Positions 1-7,525 of a stretch of 38,116 bases of DNA are shown here, piece by piece. Numbering within the stretch: position 1 is the first letter of the stretch; each line of letters begins with the position of its first letter. The notes beneath the pieces are model-generated. The model worked only from the letters and a program-made list of their open reading frames with translations. It was not told the DNA's origin and ran no database searches. Made by a program: the position numbers and the translations under genes. This DNA comes from Bacillota bacterium (GTDB lineage Bacteria > Bacillota > Limnochordia > Darwinibacteriales > Darwinibacteriaceae). The stretch lies in NCBI GenBank assembly GCA_012838305.1, contig DUPN01000114.1, positions 1 to 38,116 of the forward strand, given 5' to 3'.

Positions 1-195
1 CAGACTGACTGGAGCTGGACAAACCTTGATAGAGGCATATTCGCCAACTGTCCCTAGCACCCCCAAGTAGCCCTTGACGGGAATAGGCCCCTCATCGTAG
101 AAGCACTGCCACCAAGAAAGATCGTTTGCCAGACTAACACCGCTTACAGCCAACAATGTTACTAGCACAAAAAACAACACGGTGTACCTTTTCAT
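1..195 (-). CDS. Small secreted protein, C-terminus cut by window edge
   Basis: I do not recognise this protein. The first 65 residues are visible; the reading frame stays open to base 1, so the C-terminus lies outside the window. It begins with a typical signal peptide: KR, then a hydrophobic run of about 16 residues, with probable cleavage after the Ala in SLA-ND near residue 23. The mature part is rich in Trp, Gly and Val and has two cysteines (WWQCFYDEG and IKVCPAP), so export and a possible disulphide are plausible. The start is supported by AAGGAGG ten bases upstream of ATG. A possible -10 (TATACT, 232-237, minus strand) lies about 35 bases upstream. The next gene (369-836) also encodes a small Cys-containing secreted protein on the same strand, and the two may be related. 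Confidence 0.75.
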   Translation of the reverse strand, partial: MKRYTVLFFVLVTLLAVSGVSLANDLSWWQCFYDEGPIPVKGYLGVLGTVGEYASIKVCPAPVSL

Positions 196-231
196 TTTCA
201 ATCATCCTCCTTACTTCTGTACTTGTTTTGT

Positions 232-237
232 AGTATA
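232..237 (-). promoter_or_regulatory. Possible -10 element for the edge-truncated secreted protein
   Basis: TATACT on the minus strand, about 37 bases upstream of the start codon at 195. No convincing -35 hexamer sits 16-18 bases further upstream, so this is only a candidate. Confidence 0.3.
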
Positions 238-368
238 CAACCAACGAGAGTCTTGTTTCTATGACCACCCCCCGTCTCCAATGATCGCTCAGGCGTATTT
301 TATCCATATTATGCCACTTTATGCATTTCGCCCGACATTCCGCTTGTCCACTTGTCGTCCATTTAGCG

Positions 369-836
369 TCAAGGAGCGCACACGGTGACACAAATCGTCC
401 CCCGGTAAGGACCTGCAGCTTGCCCCTCAATGCTCTTAATCTGCACAACTCCGGAGACGGTAAGCTCGTGTTCCCCGCCCTTCAGCTCCTTTATGGTCAA
501 ATAGTCCTGGGGTTTGAAAGAGTAGTTACCCCCATCACAGCTCACCGAATAGGTCACATCCAAAACATACTTTTCTTTTGCGGCCCCCTGGTACTCTAAA
601 GGCGTAGCTTTAAAGTGTAATCGCACTCCTTCCGCAGAGGAGATGCGGACCGTCGCTACGCTTTTCGCGGGATAGAGTCCTTCCGCCCCTAGTATCGAAA
701 AGGACACATGCCCTGAATAGAAAATGGATATCGGGCTGTCGCCTTGGGCTGAAGCCGTAGAAATAAACATGCTGCTTGCGAGGATGATCACACTCAGCGT
801 CAAGATTAAGACGGCTTTTCTGTTGGCTAGCACCAT
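369..836 (-). CDS. Small secreted protein of unknown function
   Basis: Not a family I recognise. The frame is open to 875, but the start at 836 (155 residues) is preferred because GGGAGG lies seven bases before that ATG and the protein then begins with a clean signal peptide: MVLANRK, a hydrophobic stretch of about 20 residues and a likely cleavage site ASA-QG near residue 30. The mature protein alternates hydrophobic and polar residues, suggesting a beta-sandwich. It has three cysteines, one in the middle (VSCDGG) and two at the very end (TICVTVCAP), so a disulphide is possible. It is followed by another small secreted protein gene at 195, with a 173-base gap and no clear terminator between. 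The role is unknown; an exported adhesin-like or envelope-associated domain is only a guess. Confidence 0.7.
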   Translation of the reverse strand: MVLANRKAVLILTLSVIILASSMFISTASAQGDSPISIFYSGHVSFSILGAEGLYPAKSVATVRISSAEGVRLHFKATPLEYQGAAKEKYVLDVTYSVSCDGGNYSFKPQDYLTIKELKGGEHELTVSGVVQIKSIEGQAAGPYRGTICVTVCAP

Positions 837-904
837 AGATGCCTCCCATCGACAAACATTTGCGGATATTTCCATCGCCTGTAGTTTATGTATCTCCAGG
901 AAGA

Positions 905-910
905 ATTATA
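905..910 (-). promoter_or_regulatory. Possible -10 element for the secreted protein at 369-836
   Basis: TATAAT on the minus strand, about 70 bases upstream of the start codon at 836, in the context TTCGAGTATAAT. There is no recognisable -35. The same TCGAGTATAAT string occurs upstream of the CatE-like gene at about 34796-34806. Confidence 0.35.
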
Positions 911-1162
911 CTCGAAAAAACGCCGAGCTATAGTCTCCCGAAATACTGCAGCTTCTCGAGAACAATGCAGACTGGACAACCCCCTTTGGCTTCCATCCTA
1001 GCATGACCCGGTCAAAACACTCTTATGCCTGAAACAAAAGTCAGTCAAATTCGAGCAATTTGTTACGAAAGCGCACAATCAAAACCCTATACTCTTCACA
1101 ACTACGTACTCCAGGACGAATCGGATCAAAGAAAACTCTACGACTTCCCTTCATTGACGCGG
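911..1162. other. Intergenic stretch with no visible gene
   Basis: This lies between the secreted protein gene (369-836) and the terminator of the oligopeptide importer operon. I see no reading frame with a ribosome binding site and credible protein, no strong repeat and no RNA gene. Short frames crossing it read into neighbouring genes in the wrong frame. Confidence 0.5.
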
Positions 1163-1190
1163 AAAACCACCCAGTGATCTCACTAGGTGG
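1163..1190 (-). terminator. Rho-independent terminator of the oligopeptide importer operon
   Basis: On the minus strand an 11-base stem (one C-A mismatch) reading CCACCTAGTGA / TCACTGGGTGG is followed directly by TTTT. It lies 24 bases after the last gene of the operon (stop at 1214), as expected for its transcription end. Confidence 0.8.
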
Positions 1191-1213
1191 TTCTTGAACT
1201 TGTTCTTTAGTTG

Positions 1214-1615
1214 TTACGATACGGTCTGTGTCTCTGGTTCCTGCGAGAGGTAGGCATAGAATTTCAGGGCATTTCGAATACTGCCAGCCACTGAAAACGC
1301 AATCACACCGATCCTGGCCAGGCGGGCCATGGACCCATTGTAGCTGCCGGGGCTTAGTATCCCACATAGCTTGTAGAGTAAGAGAGGAATGTAGAGGGCC
1401 AGGTACAAGTAGATGCGATCATAGAATTGTTTCAGTGACGGATCGAGTGCGGTAGATCGCTTCTTGCTTAGGATGAAAAGGGCAATTCCCACATGCATAG
1501 TGACTAAGAACAGAAAGAAGACTGACCCCTCGGTGAACTGCAGGAGCCCAATGCATGTTAGGGTGAGCACATTGGCCAGGACAAAAAGGCGGAAGATGCG
1601 AATTCTCTCCATCAT
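1214..1615 (-). CDS. Small integral membrane protein, last gene of the importer operon
   Basis: This is a 133-residue protein with about four hydrophobic segments (roughly residues 7-26, 30-49, 68-87 and 97-115) and short basic loops, so it should sit in the cytoplasmic membrane. I do not recognise a named family. Its ATG overlaps the TGA of the upstream ATPase gene in an ATGA arrangement (1612-1615), so it is almost certainly translationally coupled to it. A terminator follows at 1163-1190, making it the last gene of the unit. Position suggests an accessory to the peptide importer, but a membrane subunit of this kind is not a standard part of Opp/Dpp systems, and the function is unknown. Confidence 0.75.
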   Translation of the reverse strand: MMERIRIFRLFVLANVLTLTCIGLLQFTEGSVFFLFLVTMHVGIALFILSKKRSTALDPSLKQFYDRIYLYLALYIPLLLYKLCGILSPGSYNGSMARLARIGVIAFSVAGSIRNALKFYAYLSQEPETQTVS

Positions 1616-2637
1616 TTCTTGAGGCTTTCCACCGGTCTGTCGTAGCCGTCTGGAAGTTCCACAGCGGGGAAACCATGCACCAGATGGCAGGCAACTACAT
1701 GGTCGTCCTCCACCTCAAGATGCTCAGGGGGGATCGTCTTACAGCCCTCCATGGCCTGGGGGCAGCGCTGCCAAAAGCGGCAGCCCAGAGGGGGGTCAAT
1801 GGGGCTGGGAATATCGCCCTGCAAGATAATCTGCTCCCGCTTCTCGTCAAAGGTGGTGTCCAGCACAGCAGCCAAGAGGGCTTGGGTATAGGGGTGCAGG
1901 GGACGCTTAAAAATCCTATCGCTGCTGCCCGATTCCATGACCTTACCCAAGTACATCACGGCCATGCGATCGCAGATGTTTTTTACGTCGGCTAAGTTAT
2001 GGGATATGAAGACATAGGTCAGCTTCATCTGCTCCTGAATCATCACCAGAAGATTCAGGATCTGCGCATGAATACTCACGTCCAAGGCCGATACGGGTTC
2101 ATCACACACCAAGAAACTAGGATTGAGGCTAATGGCACGGGCGATCCCCAAGCGCTGCCTTTGGCCGCCGGAGAAATCAGAGGGATAACGATAGAGGTCT
2201 TCCGACGATAGACCAACCAGTTCCAAAAGCTCAACAACCCTGGCGATCATGGCTTCTTGATCGTCTTCGCCCCGGATAAACATGGGCTCCGACACGATCT
2301 GATAGACATTAAAGCGGGGGTTCAAAGAGGAAAAGGGATCCTGAAAGATCATCTGCATCTTTTGCCGCGCCTTTTTGAACTCCTCTTTGGGCAGTCTAAG
2401 CAGATCCTTGCCAGCAAAGAGCACCTCTCCAGAGGTCGGTTTGACCATGCCAATCATGGCATTGGCCAGCGTTGTTTTTCCGCAGCCCGATTCGCCCACA
2501 ATCCCGTAAGTCTCACCATGTGCGATGGTGAGAGAAACATCACTCACAGCCTGAATGACGCCGCGTTTGAGAAAGGGCAAACCTCCCTTCACAGGAAAAT
2601 GTACAGACACATTATTCATACGCAAAATCTCACGCAT
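1612..2637 (-). CDS. Oligopeptide/dipeptide ABC transporter ATPase, OppF/DppF type
   Basis: This is a cytoplasmic ATPase driving import of peptides or similar solutes with the OppD-like partner encoded just upstream. Visible motifs, numbered from the chosen start: Walker A GESGCGKTT (about 48-56), Q-loop FQD (98-100), signature FSGGQ (155-159), Walker B FLVCDEP (175-181) and an H-loop ISHN. The C-terminal oligo_HPY region follows, with several cysteines (CRFWQRC, GCK, ACH) of the kind that bind an iron-sulphur cluster in some DppD relatives. The frame is open to 2727, but I prefer ATG 2637 (341 residues): it overlaps the upstream stop as TAATG, has GGGGGAG just before it, and puts MREILRMNNVSVHF at the usual family N-terminus. 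Substrate specificity within the Opp/Dpp/App group cannot be told from sequence. Confidence 0.92.
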   Translation of the reverse strand: MREILRMNNVSVHFPVKGGLPFLKRGVIQAVSDVSLTIAHGETYGIVGESGCGKTTLANAMIGMVKPTSGEVLFAGKDLLRLPKEEFKKARQKMQMIFQDPFSSLNPRFNVYQIVSEPMFIRGEDDQEAMIARVVELLELVGLSSEDLYRYPSDFSGGQRQRLGIARAISLNPSFLVCDEPVSALDVSIHAQILNLLVMIQEQMKLTYVFISHNLADVKNICDRMAVMYLGKVMESGSSDRIFKRPLHPYTQALLAAVLDTTFDEKREQIILQGDIPSPIDPPLGCRFWQRCPQAMEGCKTIPPEHLEVEDDHVVACHLVHGFPAVELPDGYDRPVESLKK

Positions 2638-3620
2638 TACTGTCTCCCCCCTGCCGTTAACGGATGGAAGCACCGCACTTCTCGATCTGCACCGCTTTTT
2701 ACGAGGGGCGGCATTTCTTTTTTGCATTCTGCGGTGGCGTAGTCGCAGCGGGGGTGAAAATAGCAGCCGCTGGGTTTACGCGCCGGATGGGGCACCGCAC
2801 CTGGAATCTGGGTGAACTTCCTTTTCTCGTCAGTCAACCTCGGCACCGCCGCCATCAGCCCCACCGTGTAGGGATGCTGCGGCGCTGTAAAGAGATCTTT
2901 GACCGGTGCCTTTTCCACGATCTTTCCAGAGTACATCACATAGACCGTATCGGCAATGCTGGCTACCACACTAAGGTCATGGGTCACAAGGAGCAGAGAT
3001 GTGCCGCAGCCTCTTTGCATACCCCTTAGAGTCTTGAGCACCTGGGCTTGGATGGTCACATCTAAGGCCGTTGTGGGTTCATCGGCAATAATCAGCTTAG
3101 GCATGCAGGCAAAGGCCATGGCCAAAAGGACCCTTTGGCGCATTCCCCCGCTTAGTTCATGGGGGAAGCTGTTGGCACGAGCGGTCGGTTCAGGCAGTCC
3201 GATCAGCTCCAGGGCCCTCACGGTCTTTTGGCGGGCTGCCTTCTTGCTGTCACCCTGGTGACGCCGGTACATTTCATCAATCTGGTTGCCCACAGTCATC
3301 ACAGGATTGAGCGACGTCATGGCATCCTGAAAGATCATGGACATCTCCTTACCCCGGATTTCCTGCATCTGCTTGGGGCCATAGTCTTTAATATCTCGTC
3401 CAGCAAACTCGATGGCATCGACCCGGGTCACAGCAGGCGGTGACTCAATCAAACGCATCACCGACTGACTGGTCACGCTTTTTCCACATCCCGATTCTCC
3501 CACGAGGGCAACGCATTCCCGATCGCCAATATCCAGGTCCACAGACTCCACGGCGCGGATCAGGCCGAAATTGGTGGGAAAGACAACCTTTAGGTTTCTA
3601 AGCTTCAAGATTGGTTCCAT
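2637..3620 (-). CDS. Oligopeptide/dipeptide ABC transporter ATPase, OppD/DppD type
   Basis: This is the first of the paired ATPases of the importer, 327 residues as usual for the family. It shows Walker A GESGCGKS (41-48), Q-loop FQDAMTSLNP (97-106), signature LSGGM (156-160), Walker B LIIADEP (176-182) and the H-loop VTHD. The SLNP and LSGGM variants are typical of OppD/DppD. The C-terminus has the oligo_HPY segment (QHPYTVGL) and a cysteine cluster (GCYFHPRC, ECK, RCF) that could hold an iron-sulphur cluster as in characterised DppD. Its start overlaps the end of the permease gene by 23 bases, and its stop overlaps the next ATPase start by one base. It is expected to form a heterodimer with the OppF-like protein under the two permeases. 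Confidence 0.93.
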   Translation of the reverse strand: MEPILKLRNLKVVFPTNFGLIRAVESVDLDIGDRECVALVGESGCGKSVTSQSVMRLIESPPAVTRVDAIEFAGRDIKDYGPKQMQEIRGKEMSMIFQDAMTSLNPVMTVGNQIDEMYRRHQGDSKKAARQKTVRALELIGLPEPTARANSFPHELSGGMRQRVLLAMAFACMPKLIIADEPTTALDVTIQAQVLKTLRGMQRGCGTSLLLVTHDLSVVASIADTVYVMYSGKIVEKAPVKDLFTAPQHPYTVGLMAAVPRLTDEKRKFTQIPGAVPHPARKPSGCYFHPRCDYATAECKKEMPPLVKSGADREVRCFHPLTAGGRQ

Positions 3621-4602
3621 GCGTCGCCCCTCCCTTTTCTAACGGCCTTCCAACGCCAATTTGCTGGTAATCGTCCATGGAGTTTAAGACATCCTCCACA
3701 TAACTGCTATCTAGGCTCCTAAAGAGCTTATACACACCGCTGGTCTGCTTCATGCGGGGATTGGCCATCTCTTCCATCACAATACCCAGACGCATAAAGC
3801 TAAACACGGCCAAGAAGATGCCTAGACCTGGGGCGAGAATCCACCACCAGGCGCCAAAGAGCAACGCTCCTCCGCTTTGGGCATCGGCCAGCATTTTTCC
3901 CCAGCTGATAGCAGTTGGGTCCCCTAGACCCAAAAAACTCAGGCCCGCTTCGGCCACCATGATCCCGGCACTGCTCAAGGCCGTACTCATAATGACCAAA
4001 TGGGACGTTCCAGGCAGAATGTGACGGATCATGATATGCCAGCGACTGGCGCCAGCCAGCTCCGCCGCCTTCACATAGTTGCTGTTCTTCAAGACCAAGA
4101 CCAGAGAACGAATCGTCCGGGCTAGACCGGTCCAACCCAGAGCTACAAAGATCAGAATAATGATCCAAAAATCACGTCCCAGGACATTGGTCAAAACAAT
4201 AACCAGGGGTAAAGTAGGAATGACCAGCATGATATCGACAATGCGCATGAGCAAGGTATCAACAAAACCGCCGATGTATCCGGCCATTACCCCCAGGATG
4301 GAACCGACAATGGCAATACAAACACCCGAGGTTACCCCCACAACCAGTGACACCCTGGTACCATAGACAAGCATGCTGAAGATGTCTTGACCTGTATTGA
4401 TGGTGGTACCGAGCCAATGCTTTGCGCTTGGAGCCAGCCCCTTTGTGGTACGTTCTGACACATCATAGGGGTTGAAAGGGGCAATAAAGGGGGCGAAAAC
4501 GGCCACCAAAATCAAGACGCTGACCATGATCAGACCGATTTTACCCTGCTTGTGACTCCAGAGACGACCAACAAACAAGCTCATACCCTTGATTCGCTTC
4601 AT
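3598..4602 (-). CDS. Oligopeptide/dipeptide ABC transporter permease, OppC/DppC type
   Basis: This is a cytoplasmic membrane permease subunit of 334 residues. The N-terminal segment GKIGLIMVSVLILVAVFAPF is the characteristic first helix of OppC/DppC proteins and is followed by the periplasmic loop containing HWLGTTINTGQD, matching the family's HxLGTDxxGRD pattern. The binding-protein-dependent transport domain follows, with an EAA loop (VKAAELAGASRWHIMIRHILPG) that contacts the ATPases, and about six helices in all. The C-terminal tail, roughly 50 residues after the last helix, is longer than in typical OppC. Its start overlaps the OppB-like stop in an ATGA arrangement (4599-4602). Confidence 0.93.
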   Translation of the reverse strand: MKRIKGMSLFVGRLWSHKQGKIGLIMVSVLILVAVFAPFIAPFNPYDVSERTTKGLAPSAKHWLGTTINTGQDIFSMLVYGTRVSLVVGVTSGVCIAIVGSILGVMAGYIGGFVDTLLMRIVDIMLVIPTLPLVIVLTNVLGRDFWIIILIFVALGWTGLARTIRSLVLVLKNSNYVKAAELAGASRWHIMIRHILPGTSHLVIMSTALSSAGIMVAEAGLSFLGLGDPTAISWGKMLADAQSGGALLFGAWWWILAPGLGIFLAVFSFMRLGIVMEEMANPRMKQTSGVYKLFRSLDSSYVEDVLNSMDDYQQIGVGRPLEKGGATHGTNLEA

Positions 4603-5597
4603 CGTTTATCACCCACCGTCACCCTGGGATCAAGCAGAACATAGACGAGGTCTGTCACCAGGATAGCAAAGATCGTAAACCCCGAAAGAAGGAGCATGAT
4701 TCCCATCATCAGGGGGTAATCGTTGGAGTTGTTGGCTGCTAAGAACAAAGTCCCCATACCATTCCAGTTAAACACTTGCTCAATGACCACCTGCCCCCCG
4801 ATGAGCCCGCTGATGCTCATACCGAGGGACGTGACAATGGGCAGCATAGAATTGCGCAGGATGTGCTTATAACGGATTGTGCCCTGTTTGAGTCCCTTGG
4901 CCTTGGCCGTCAACACGAAGTCTTCGTTGGTCACTGCGATCACAGCATTGCGGGTTCCCTGGGCGTAACTAATGATACTGCCCACCACCATGCTCATCAC
5001 GGGCAGGGCTGCGTTTTCGGCCACCCTGGCTATACTCTCCCAGGTCCAGGTGAAGCTCGAAACCATGGTCGAATCGGTATAGGCGGGAAAGACTCCCAGC
5101 TCAAATCCTAAGTAGAAGGAAAGGATCAAGGCAACGAAAAACGATGGTAAAGCCACCATGACAGTGGACGCATTGAGCAGCATCGTATCCTGCCAGCGAC
5201 CCCTCTTTACAGCTGCTACCACACCAAACAAGACACCGATGGTCAGACCAATCAGCATCGTGCTCACAGAGAGGACCAGGGTCCAGGGAAGACGCTCCAA
5301 AATCAGATCGATCACCGCGGGAGAGCCTGGGCGGAAAGAGGTCCCTAAATCCCCCCGGGACAATCCTTTCAGATAGTTTAAGTACTGCTGCCAGGTGGAT
5401 ACATGGAAGCCATATTGCTGCCGAGTCACCTGCTTGATAATTTCATACTCGATTTGACTCATATTCCCCTGGGGAGGATAATAACGTTCTGCGGGGTCAT
5501 CCACACCGATGCGGGGGATGAAGAAGTTGAGCGTGATGACGACCGCAAAGACAAAGATGGAGTACAAAATGCGCTTGATCACATAGGCGCTCTTCAT
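4599..5597 (-). CDS. Oligopeptide/dipeptide ABC transporter permease, OppB/DppB type
   Basis: This is a membrane permease subunit of 332 residues with the OppB/DppB layout: an N-terminal helix (IKRILYSIFVFAVVITLNFF), a periplasmic domain ending in YLKGLSRGDLGTSFRPGSPV-like sequence, then five helices of the transport domain. The RGDLG(T/S)S motif and the EAA loop (FVLTAKAKGLKQGTIRYKHILRN) are family hallmarks. It lies six bases after the binding protein stop and overlaps the OppC-like start by four bases, so it is part of one polycistronic unit. It pairs with the OppC-like subunit to form the channel; substrate is not predictable from the permease. Confidence 0.93.
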   Translation of the reverse strand: MKSAYVIKRILYSIFVFAVVITLNFFIPRIGVDDPAERYYPPQGNMSQIEYEIIKQVTRQQYGFHVSTWQQYLNYLKGLSRGDLGTSFRPGSPAVIDLILERLPWTLVLSVSTMLIGLTIGVLFGVVAAVKRGRWQDTMLLNASTVMVALPSFFVALILSFYLGFELGVFPAYTDSTMVSSFTWTWESIARVAENAALPVMSMVVGSIISYAQGTRNAVIAVTNEDFVLTAKAKGLKQGTIRYKHILRNSMLPIVTSLGMSISGLIGGQVVIEQVFNWNGMGTLFLAANNSNDYPLMMGIMLLLSGFTIFAILVTDLVYVLLDPRVTVGDKR

Positions 5598-5602
5598 CGA
5601 CT

Positions 5603-7465
5603 TTACCTACCCTCCTTGGTTTTCTCCAAGTTTTCCAGTGACTCGCCGTTGAGGACCGTAGCTCCCCGAACAACCTGCCAGCCCCGGAAACGATCGGTAC
5701 GGGCCACCGAGATCACATTGGAGGTATAGAGGGGAACTTTGTAATACTCGGAGGCAATCATGGGCTGGATTTTCTTGATCAGATCATACTTGGCGTTCAG
5801 ATCCAAGGTAAAACGCATTTCCTGAATCGCTTCATTTAGTTCTTCATGGACCAAACGCCCGTAATTGGAGGTACGCCCTAGGGTCTGGAAGTGGGCTGGG
5901 TACATGATATCCACATTGGAGAGGGAAAAAATCACGCCATGCAAGGTCAGATCAAAACGGCTGGGGTAAAGATAGGTTGATTCAGGCTGGGTACCCTTGG
6001 CCCCGTACTTGACTTCAATTCCGATCTTCTGAAACTGGATCTGCAGAAAGGAAATCAGATCCTGCTCCCCTGGCGAACCAAGAATCGCAAAGCTGATGCG
6101 CCTTTCGCCTAGAAGCCGGTAACCGTCGCTATCCCTCTGGGGTGCGATGGAATCAAGGATACGATTGGCCTCAGTAATCCGCAGATCGTAGTCTGTGGGC
6201 AGACTATCGGCAGCGGGGTTATAAAAGTCTTCCAGGGCCGCACTCATCAATCCTGCACTGGCAGGAAGACCTGCTCCATCCAGAACGTTTCTGATCAGTT
6301 CTTCCTGGTTGATGGCGAGGGCCATGGCTTTGCGGAAGTCCCTGTTCTGCAGCAAATCCCGCATGGGATTTCGCTCGCTGGCAACAGGGTTAAGGTTAAA
6401 GACCAAGGTTTGAATAAACTGGCCCGGGGCATTGGACACAAAAATATCCGGGTTGTTCTCAAAAAGCCTGAGGTAGTTGGAACTCACGGAATTATCCAGC
6501 ACATCAATATGTCCCTTTAATAAGGCATAGATGGCCACATTGATCTCTTGGTATAAGACATACTTGACGGTGTCAATCGTAATTAAGGGGCTGCCGTCTG
6601 CTTGGGTGCGATGATAGTCTTTCCTGCGATGTAAAATGATCTGCTGGCTGCCGGACTCCTCCGTATCTAAAACCCAAGGTCCGCTACCCACTGGATGACG
6701 ATAGCGGTAAAGAATCTCCTCATTGGGAGAGGTGCTGTTAAGCTGATTCTCTACGCTCACTACAGGTTTCCAGATATGCTCGGGTAAAATCAAGACAGAC
6801 GTAAAGAGGGGGGTTACAGAACCTAGTACCTTGTTGACATGAAAATAGATGACGATATCCCTGTCTTCTTCTGCGATCTCGTAGCCCTGCTCCAGTGCAC
6901 CATGATCATAGGTGAAAATCCCCTGCCGGGTTAACACTCCATTTGTATAAGAATGCCTCAGATCGCTGGTCCAGGCTAAGGCCCCGGCATGGTTGGAAAG
7001 GGTGTTGTTTGTGGCAATGTCGAAGGAGTAATAAACATCCTCGGCGGTCAAGGTCTCCCCGTCACTCCAGGTAATGCCATCGTGTAAGATTACCTTTACC
7101 GCCAGGTACTGGTGCTTGGGATCGCCATAAATCTGCTCTAGGCGCGCATAGTCGATGGATCCATCCTCGGTGACAATGGGCTGGCCGTCCTGATCCACGT
7201 AGCACCACTCTTTGCCGATGGAGGGGAGATAGTTGCCGCTGTCCTCATCATAAATGAACAAAGAGTCATAGAGCATACCAGCAATTGTAGGCGCGATCCC
7301 CTCTCGGGACAACCAAGGCATATAAGCTGAGGGAAAAGCTGTCTGTACAGAACCTACATAGAGCGTATCCCCATCGGGTCTGTGGGTCTTGCTCATGTTT
7401 TGGCATCCTGTCAAAGGAATAAGAATAATGCTCAACATAAGGATGAGCATTCCCCGCTTAACCAT
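5603..7465 (-). CDS. Extracellular solute-binding lipoprotein, family 5 (peptide importer)
   Basis: This is the substrate-capturing subunit of the importer, an exported lipoprotein of 620 residues. The N-terminus is a lipoprotein signal: basic VKRG, a hydrophobic run and lipobox LTGC near residue 20, so the mature protein is anchored by the Cys. The body has the family 5 (SBP_bac_5) pattern: GKEWCY, the segment VILHDGITWSDGETLTAEDVYYSF typical of the domain start, and VGSGPWVL with a later MALAINQEELI. The frame can begin at GTG 7474, but ATG 7465 is preferred because GGGGTGA sits about five bases before it. The gene is first in the run OppB-C-D-F. At about 600 residues it is on the long side, as in peptide or oligosaccharide binders; ligand unknown. 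Confidence 0.9.
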   Translation of the reverse strand: MVKRGMLILMLSIILIPLTGCQNMSKTHRPDGDTLYVGSVQTAFPSAYMPWLSREGIAPTIAGMLYDSLFIYDEDSGNYLPSIGKEWCYVDQDGQPIVTEDGSIDYARLEQIYGDPKHQYLAVKVILHDGITWSDGETLTAEDVYYSFDIATNNTLSNHAGALAWTSDLRHSYTNGVLTRQGIFTYDHGALEQGYEIAEEDRDIVIYFHVNKVLGSVTPLFTSVLILPEHIWKPVVSVENQLNSTSPNEEILYRYRHPVGSGPWVLDTEESGSQQIILHRRKDYHRTQADGSPLITIDTVKYVLYQEINVAIYALLKGHIDVLDNSVSSNYLRLFENNPDIFVSNAPGQFIQTLVFNLNPVASERNPMRDLLQNRDFRKAMALAINQEELIRNVLDGAGLPASAGLMSAALEDFYNPAADSLPTDYDLRITEANRILDSIAPQRDSDGYRLLGERRISFAILGSPGEQDLISFLQIQFQKIGIEVKYGAKGTQPESTYLYPSRFDLTLHGVIFSLSNVDIMYPAHFQTLGRTSNYGRLVHEELNEAIQEMRFTLDLNAKYDLIKKIQPMIASEYYKVPLYTSNVISVARTDRFRGWQVVRGATVLNGESLENLEKTKEGR

Positions 7466-7482
7466 ATCATTCACCCCGCTAA

Positions 7483-7521
7483 ACGGCTTTGAGGCAGGCC
7501 AATGTCCCGCCTCAAAGCCGT
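7483..7521 (-). repeat. Perfect 13-bp inverted repeat just before the binding protein gene
   Basis: Arms ACGGCTTTGAGGC (7483-7495) and GCCTCAAAGCCGT (7509-7521) enclose a 13-base loop. It lies between the lipoprotein stop (7526) and the binding protein start (7465). Read on the minus strand it is followed by only three U residues before the ribosome binding site, so it may be a partial terminator, an attenuator or an RNA-stabilising hairpin. Confidence 0.7.
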
Positions 7522-7525
7522 CTCG

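Noticed and set aside
1041-1367. Minus-strand frame of 108 codons overlapping the small membrane protein
   Set aside because: It runs through the terminator at 1163-1190 and overlaps a coupled gene in a different frame.
2257-2742. Plus-strand open frame of 161 codons
   Set aside because: It is antisense to the OppF-type ATPase gene and encodes no recognisable domain.
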